Translations under genes and position numbers: made by a program | Part shown: positions 5,658 to 7,651 of the stretch, in pieces | How positions within the stretch are numbered: the first letter of the stretch is position 1 | Layout: every line of letters starts with the position of its first letter | Assembly: GCA_031287815.1 (NCBI GenBank) | Contig: JAITSM010000236.1 | Coordinates: 1 to 7,651, forward strand | Direction of reading: 5' to 3' | DNA: 7,651 bases | From: Prevotellaceae bacterium | GTDB lineage: Bacteria > Bacteroidota > Bacteroidia > Bacteroidales > UBA932 | Notes under the pieces: generated by a model | What the model saw: the letters and a program-made list of their open reading frames with translations, nothing else | What the model was told of the DNA's origin: nothing | Databases searched by the model: none

Positions 5658-5693
5658 AAGGTAGGAAGTAGAAGGTAGGAAGTGGCTGCCGCC
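5628..5693. repeat. Heptamer array (GTAGAAG/GTAGGAA) ending in GGCTGCCGCC hub
   Basis: Alternating GTAGAAG and GTAGGAA units, about six in a row, begin within the aroE C-terminal codons. They run into the hub GGCTGCCGCC (5684-5693), with no complementary array after it. This is the one-armed form, as at 143-185. Confidence 0.85.
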
Positions 5694-5729
5694 GGAATCA
5701 CCTTACGGAAAAAATTATTTCAAAAATAG

Positions 5730-5759
5730 TTGCAATTAAAAAAAATGTAATTATATTTG
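5730..5759 (+). promoter_or_regulatory. Bacteroidota promoter (TTG-N19-TAnnTTTG)
   Basis: TTG (5730-5732), a 19-base spacer and TATATTTG (5752-5759) match the Bacteroidota primary-sigma promoter in both boxes and spacing. The flanks are very AT-rich. Transcription would start near 5765 and read the long leader into the gene at 6260. This is the best promoter in the window. Confidence 0.8.
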
Positions 5760-5773
5760 CACCGGTTATTACT

Positions 5774-5785
5774 TGCTCTTTGACA
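5774..5785 (+). promoter_or_regulatory. boxA-like antitermination sequence with an adjacent small hairpin
   Basis: TGCTCTTTGACA differs at one position from the bacterial rRNA boxA (TGCTCTTTAACA), the binding site of NusB/S10 antitermination complexes. It lies within about 10 bases of the inferred transcription start, as in rRNA leaders. A 6-bp hairpin GATATA-A6-TATATC (5796-5813) follows. The arrangement recalls a boxA-boxB site, but the hairpin's boxB role is speculation. No rRNA gene follows in this window. Confidence 0.6.
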
Positions 5786-5834
5786 TTTTGAAAATGATAT
5801 AAAAAAATATATCGCTTTAGCTTTTATTCTGCGC

Positions 5835-5992
5835 ATACATCGAAATGTGGAAAATTTCTACTCGTCATGAATAATAAGTATAAGCGGCCGCACCAAGAGT
5901 AGGTGTGGGTCGTTGTACTTACTTGACGAGTGGGTTTTCCACAACCTCGATGTATAGTGAGTATGATAATCCATATCCACTCTTGGTTTTTT
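5835..5992 (+). ncRNA. Long structured leader RNA with possible pseudoknot (unknown class)
   Basis: A single extended hairpin occupies 5835-5955. Its paired blocks, from base to tip, are ATACATCGA/TCGATGTAT (5835-5843 with 5947-5955), TGTGGAAAA/TTTTCCACA (5846-5854 with 5935-5943), ACTCGTCA/TGACGAGT (5860-5867 with 5924-5931), AAGTATAA/TTGTACTT (5876-5883 with 5913-5920, one G-U) and CGGCCGCACC (5885-5894) with 5902-5906 and 5908-5912. This makes about 44 pairs separated by small internal loops, under a 7-base loop AAGAGTA. ACCAAGAGT, at the tip (5892-5900), is exactly complementary to ACTCTTGGT (5979-5987), which runs into six T (5987-5992). The perfect blocks with asymmetric internal loops indicate selected RNA structure. 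It does not match tmRNA, SRP RNA or RNase P as I know them, and a 6S-like RNA cannot be excluded. It could be a cis-regulatory leader of the downstream gene or a separately processed RNA. Confidence 0.65.
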
Positions 5993-6035
5993 AGTGGAAT
6001 TAGGAAAAATCACCCTAGAAGTTAAAGAAACAAAC

Positions 6036-6065
6036 TGCAGTAAAAGTATATTAAAATTTACTGCA
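6036..6065 (+). promoter_or_regulatory. Leader hairpin (9-bp stem)
   Basis: TGCAGTAAA (6036-6044) and TTTACTGCA (6057-6065) form a perfect 9-bp stem around a 12-base AT-rich loop. No T-run follows, so it is not a classical terminator. It could be RNA structure or a protein-binding inverted repeat. Confidence 0.6.
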
Positions 6066-6075
6066 ATGATTGGCA

Positions 6076-6150
6076 GCGAACAAAAATTCGCAGCAAGGGG
6101 TTGTTTATGTAGAAATAGTTTGTGTTTGAAAACAGCCCTGATGCTGCGAA
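6076..6150 (+). promoter_or_regulatory. Mutually exclusive leader hairpins
   Basis: TTCGCAGCA (6087-6095) can form a long hairpin with TGCTGCGAA (6142-6150). That hairpin is extended inside by AGGG/CCCT (6096-6099 with 6136-6139) and TTGTTT/AAACAG (6101-6106 with 6130-6135). Alternatively its first five bases can pair with GCGAA just upstream (6076-6080). The shared segment makes a two-state switch possible. The long form is clearly the stronger. Confidence 0.55.
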
Positions 6151-6153
6151 AAC

Positions 6154-6195
6154 AGAACATAGACAAGAGAACATGGACTTGTAGAACATAGACAA
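6154..6195. repeat. Three direct repeats AGAACATRGAC
   Basis: AGAACATAGACAA (6154-6166), AGAACATGGACTT (6168-6180) and AGAACATAGACAA (6183-6195) are spaced 14 and 15 bases apart in the 3' part of the leader. They could be binding sites or a small tandem duplication. Confidence 0.7.
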
Positions 6196-6210
6196 ATGAA
6201 CGACGAACAA

Positions 6211-6225
6211 CGTCCCGTAGGGATG
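6211..6225 (+). promoter_or_regulatory. Small hairpin CGTCCC-GTA-GGGATG near the start codon
   Basis: A 6-bp stem (one G-U) with a GTA loop lies 34 bases before the ATG at 6260. I recall similar GTCCCGTAGGGAC-type words as frequent in Bacteroidota intergenic DNA, so this may be a common repeat and not a gene-specific control. Confidence 0.4.
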
Positions 6226-6259
6226 AATTTAATGAACATAAACCTTAAATAATAACAGT

Positions 6260-7351
6260 ATGAAAAAAAAATTCTTTCTTCCCGTAATGCTTGCAGGCGT
6301 TGCAGCAAGCGCACAGGTAACGCATGTGGAGCCTATCAGTGCAACTTACAAGAGCCAAACTGTGTCTTTCCGCGTATGGTGGAATGCCGGCTCGCGAGAC
6401 GCCACGCACCTCTCTAAAGTATGGGTGTGGGTAGATTATATCACGGTAAACAGTAACAACGCCACTTCGGGCAATTCGTGGACGCGCGCCGCCGTTTCCG
6501 CCGCCTCGCCTACGTCTTCCGTTACGTACGACGGCAGCAACCGGCAAGGGTTCTGGTTGCAGGGCAACAGCGGCAGTTATAGCGCAACCGTTACCGTTAA
6601 ACTAAACATTACCGAAAATAATTTTAACTGGTGCGCTTATGCGAGCGATTATCCGCCGAATGTAATAGCGAACAATGGTAGTTATACTTTGCGCGGTACG
6701 CCGCCGTTTACATTGATAGCTGCAAGCGGCACTCCAACACAAACAGTAAGCGGAACAATAATTACTACCTCCGCTGTAACCATTACGCCGGTAACAATCA
6801 CCGATCAAACCGGCTGTCCGGGCGTGTTCTGTCCTTATCAGGGCAGTGATTTATTTATTGATGCTACGCACCTTTGCCAGCAACGCGCCAGCGGCGCACA
6901 GAATTGGGAAGCGTATATAAAAGATAATAGAGATGATCAAATTTATCGAATTACGCAATTTTCAGACGCTAGTTGGTGGTTTGCGGACGATTTGGGTATT
7001 GCGGATAAAAGTGTGGGGACGTGTAATGGTAAGCATTACTATCTAGGTCAAAATAAACCGACTTGTCCATCCGGTTGGCAACTACCAACCGATAGTCAAT
7101 TACTGGTAAGATTTCCAAACCCAACAACGGACGCTCATGGCGCACAAATAACAGCAGGGTATTATTATGGGAAGTCGCAAACCTGCGGGTATACTGGGTG
7201 CAACGACGCTAACAGCCGGTATGATTTGATAGCGTCAGACGCAAACAACACCCGTGCCTGGTTTAACCTCCATTGGGACTGGAACTGCACCGGCGGCCAA
7301 AATGCGCATACCGGTATCGCCGCTCGCGCTCGTTGTATACGTAATTTATAA
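6260..7351 (+). CDS. Secreted cysteine-rich protein with FISUMP-like C-terminal domain
   Basis: The 363-residue product starts with a clear Sec signal peptide (MKKKFFLP, hydrophobic core, ASA-Q cleavage at 18/19); there is no lipobox. Residues 20-180 are rich in Ser, Thr, Asn, Val and aromatics in alternating, beta-sandwich-like patterns. The C-terminal part (about 215-361) resembles the Fibrobacter succinogenes major paralogous (FISUMP) domain: DNRDDQIYRI (222-231) in place of D-RDGQ-Y-TV, WWFADDL (239-245) in place of WMAENL, CPSGWQLPTDSQ (269-280) and a terminal RCIR (358-361). Ten Cys residues (125, 186, 191, 206, 254, 269, 309, 314, 343, 359) suggest disulphides outside the cytoplasm. 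FISUMP proteins are secreted or surface proteins of mostly unknown role; a C-type-lectin-like fold and binding function is plausible but inferred. No sorting domain is visible. It follows the boxA/structured leader, and codon use is more AT-rich around 6900-7130 than at either end, hinting at mosaic origin. Confidence 0.8.
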   Translation: MKKKFFLPVMLAGVAASAQVTHVEPISATYKSQTVSFRVWWNAGSRDATHLSKVWVWVDYITVNSNNATSGNSWTRAAVSAASPTSSVTYDGSNRQGFWLQGNSGSYSATVTVKLNITENNFNWCAYASDYPPNVIANNGSYTLRGTPPFTLIAASGTPTQTVSGTIITTSAVTITPVTITDQTGCPGVFCPYQGSDLFIDATHLCQQRASGAQNWEAYIKDNRDDQIYRITQFSDASWWFADDLGIADKSVGTCNGKHYYLGQNKPTCPSGWQLPTDSQLLVRFPNPTTDAHGAQITAGYYYGKSQTCGYTGCNDANSRYDLIASDANNTRAWFNLHWDWNCTGGQNAHTGIAARARCIRNL

Positions 7352-7359
7352 TTTTTCAA

Positions 7360-7380
7360 AACAGTTAACAAAATACTGTT
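7360..7380. other. Weak inverted repeat after the FISUMP gene
   Basis: AACAGT (7360-7365) and ACTGTT (7375-7380) form a 6-bp stem with a 9-base loop, starting 8 bases after the stop codon. There is no T-run, so termination here is doubtful. No other terminator is seen before the array at 7439. Confidence 0.35.
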
Positions 7381-7438
7381 CCCAAATAAAACATTGGTAG
7401 CTTCGGCGGCACTTCCAGTACCTACTGAACCCCCTCAG

Positions 7439-7651
7439 CGAGCCCTCGAACCGACTTGCTCGAACCGAGCAATTCCCCAACGGGGTCTCAAAACGACTTG
7501 CTCGGAACCGAGCAACCTAAAACGAGCCCTCGAACCGACTTGCTCGAACCGAGCAATTCCCCAACGGGGTCTCAAACCGACTTGCTCGGAACCGAGCAAC
7601 CTAAAACGAGCCCTCGAACCGACTTGCTCGAACCGAGCAATTCCCCAACGG
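7439..7651. repeat. 84-bp tandem repeat array, continuing past the window edge
   Basis: Units begin at 7439, 7523 and 7607 (period exactly 84); the third is cut by the window end. The first two differ at one visible base (CTCAAAACG against CTCAAACCG). Each unit holds four palindromes: CGAG-CC-CTCG, TTGCTCG-AAC-CGAGCAA (7456-7472), CCCC-AAC-GGGG (7475-7485) and TTGCTCGG-AA-CCGAGCAA (7498-7515). The two TTGCTCG palindromes show that the 84-mer is itself an old duplication of a CGACTTGCTCG-containing half. One frame is open on each strand through all copies. Confidence 0.95.

Noticed and set aside
5774..5992. Remnant rRNA operon leader
   Set aside because: The boxA would fit, but no 16S or other rRNA sequence follows; the sequence leads into a signal-peptide-bearing gene.
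5858..6166. Minus-strand open frame of 102 codons in the leader
   Set aside because: It runs across the perfectly paired RNA blocks, which already explain the sequence. There is no promoter or terminator in that orientation and no recognisable domain.
5994..6191. Plus-strand 65-codon frame in the leader as a possible leader peptide
   Set aside because: It has a GTG start, overlaps three hairpins and direct repeats, and has no ribosome-binding signal or recognisable composition. It is kept only as unlikely.
6260..7380. Variable protein of a diversity-generating retroelement, with the downstream inverted repeat as its homing site
   Set aside because: The possible C-type-lectin-like fold and 3' hairpin are suggestive, but no reverse transcriptase or template repeat is in the window, and no second copy of the gene's 3' end is present to compare.
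7439..7651. CRISPR array
   Set aside because: Everything in the 84-base unit repeats, including the stretches that would be spacers, so there are no unique spacers, and no cas genes are present.

Overview
The window looks like chromosome from a member of the Bacteroidota, probably Bacteroidales. The evidence is two promoter-like elements matching the Bacteroidota -7 box TAnnTTTG (746-753 and 5752-5759, the second with a TTG 19 bases upstream), a DUF4783-like gene beside nadC, a FISUMP-type secreted protein, and no clear Shine-Dalgarno sequences. The core genes are GC-rich; the leader at 5700-6260 is strikingly AT-rich.

Layout. Bases 2-139 hold the 3' end of an unidentified gene, followed by a strong intrinsic terminator (251-283). 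A 637-base intergenic stretch follows, made of heptanucleotide arrays, a near-perfect 62-bp palindrome and a compact multi-hairpin element (384-590) that folds as a four-way cloverleaf and ends, on the minus strand, in a terminator. Then comes a run of plus-strand genes: a small exported DUF4783-like protein (777-1175), nadC for NAD synthesis (1293-2156), a TrmH/SpoU-family RNA 2'-O-methyltransferase (2162-2947), and three consecutive shikimate-pathway enzymes, aroB (3020-4108), type I aroD (4121-4753) and aroE (4887-5657). AroB, AroD and AroE catalyse successive steps from DAHP to shikimate.

The most distinctive property of this half is what fills its longer gaps. They carry degenerate arrays with a 7-base period. 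Most end in a short GC-rich hub of the type GGCTGNCGCC, often with a complementary array on the other side, so the gap can fold as a hairpin. The repeat word differs from gap to gap while the architecture is shared. The arrays run into coding sequence: they supply the last codons and stop of aroD and aroE, the stop of the methyltransferase gene, and apparently a Ser/Pro-rich extension at the start of AroB.

The second half is different. A well-formed Bacteroidota promoter (5730-5759) is followed by a boxA-like antitermination sequence (5774-5785) and a long, highly structured, AT-rich leader of about 500 bases. It contains a 121-base interrupted hairpin (5835-5955) whose apical loop is complementary to a downstream segment ending in a T-run, and then competing hairpins. 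The leader precedes a secreted, cysteine-rich protein with a FISUMP-like C-terminal domain (6260-7351). The window ends inside a nearly perfect 84-bp tandem array (7439 onward) made of four small palindromes per unit, with an open frame on each strand.

The metabolic genes are ordinary. The best candidates for something undescribed are the structured leader, the cloverleaf element, the heptamer-plus-hub elements and the 84-bp array.
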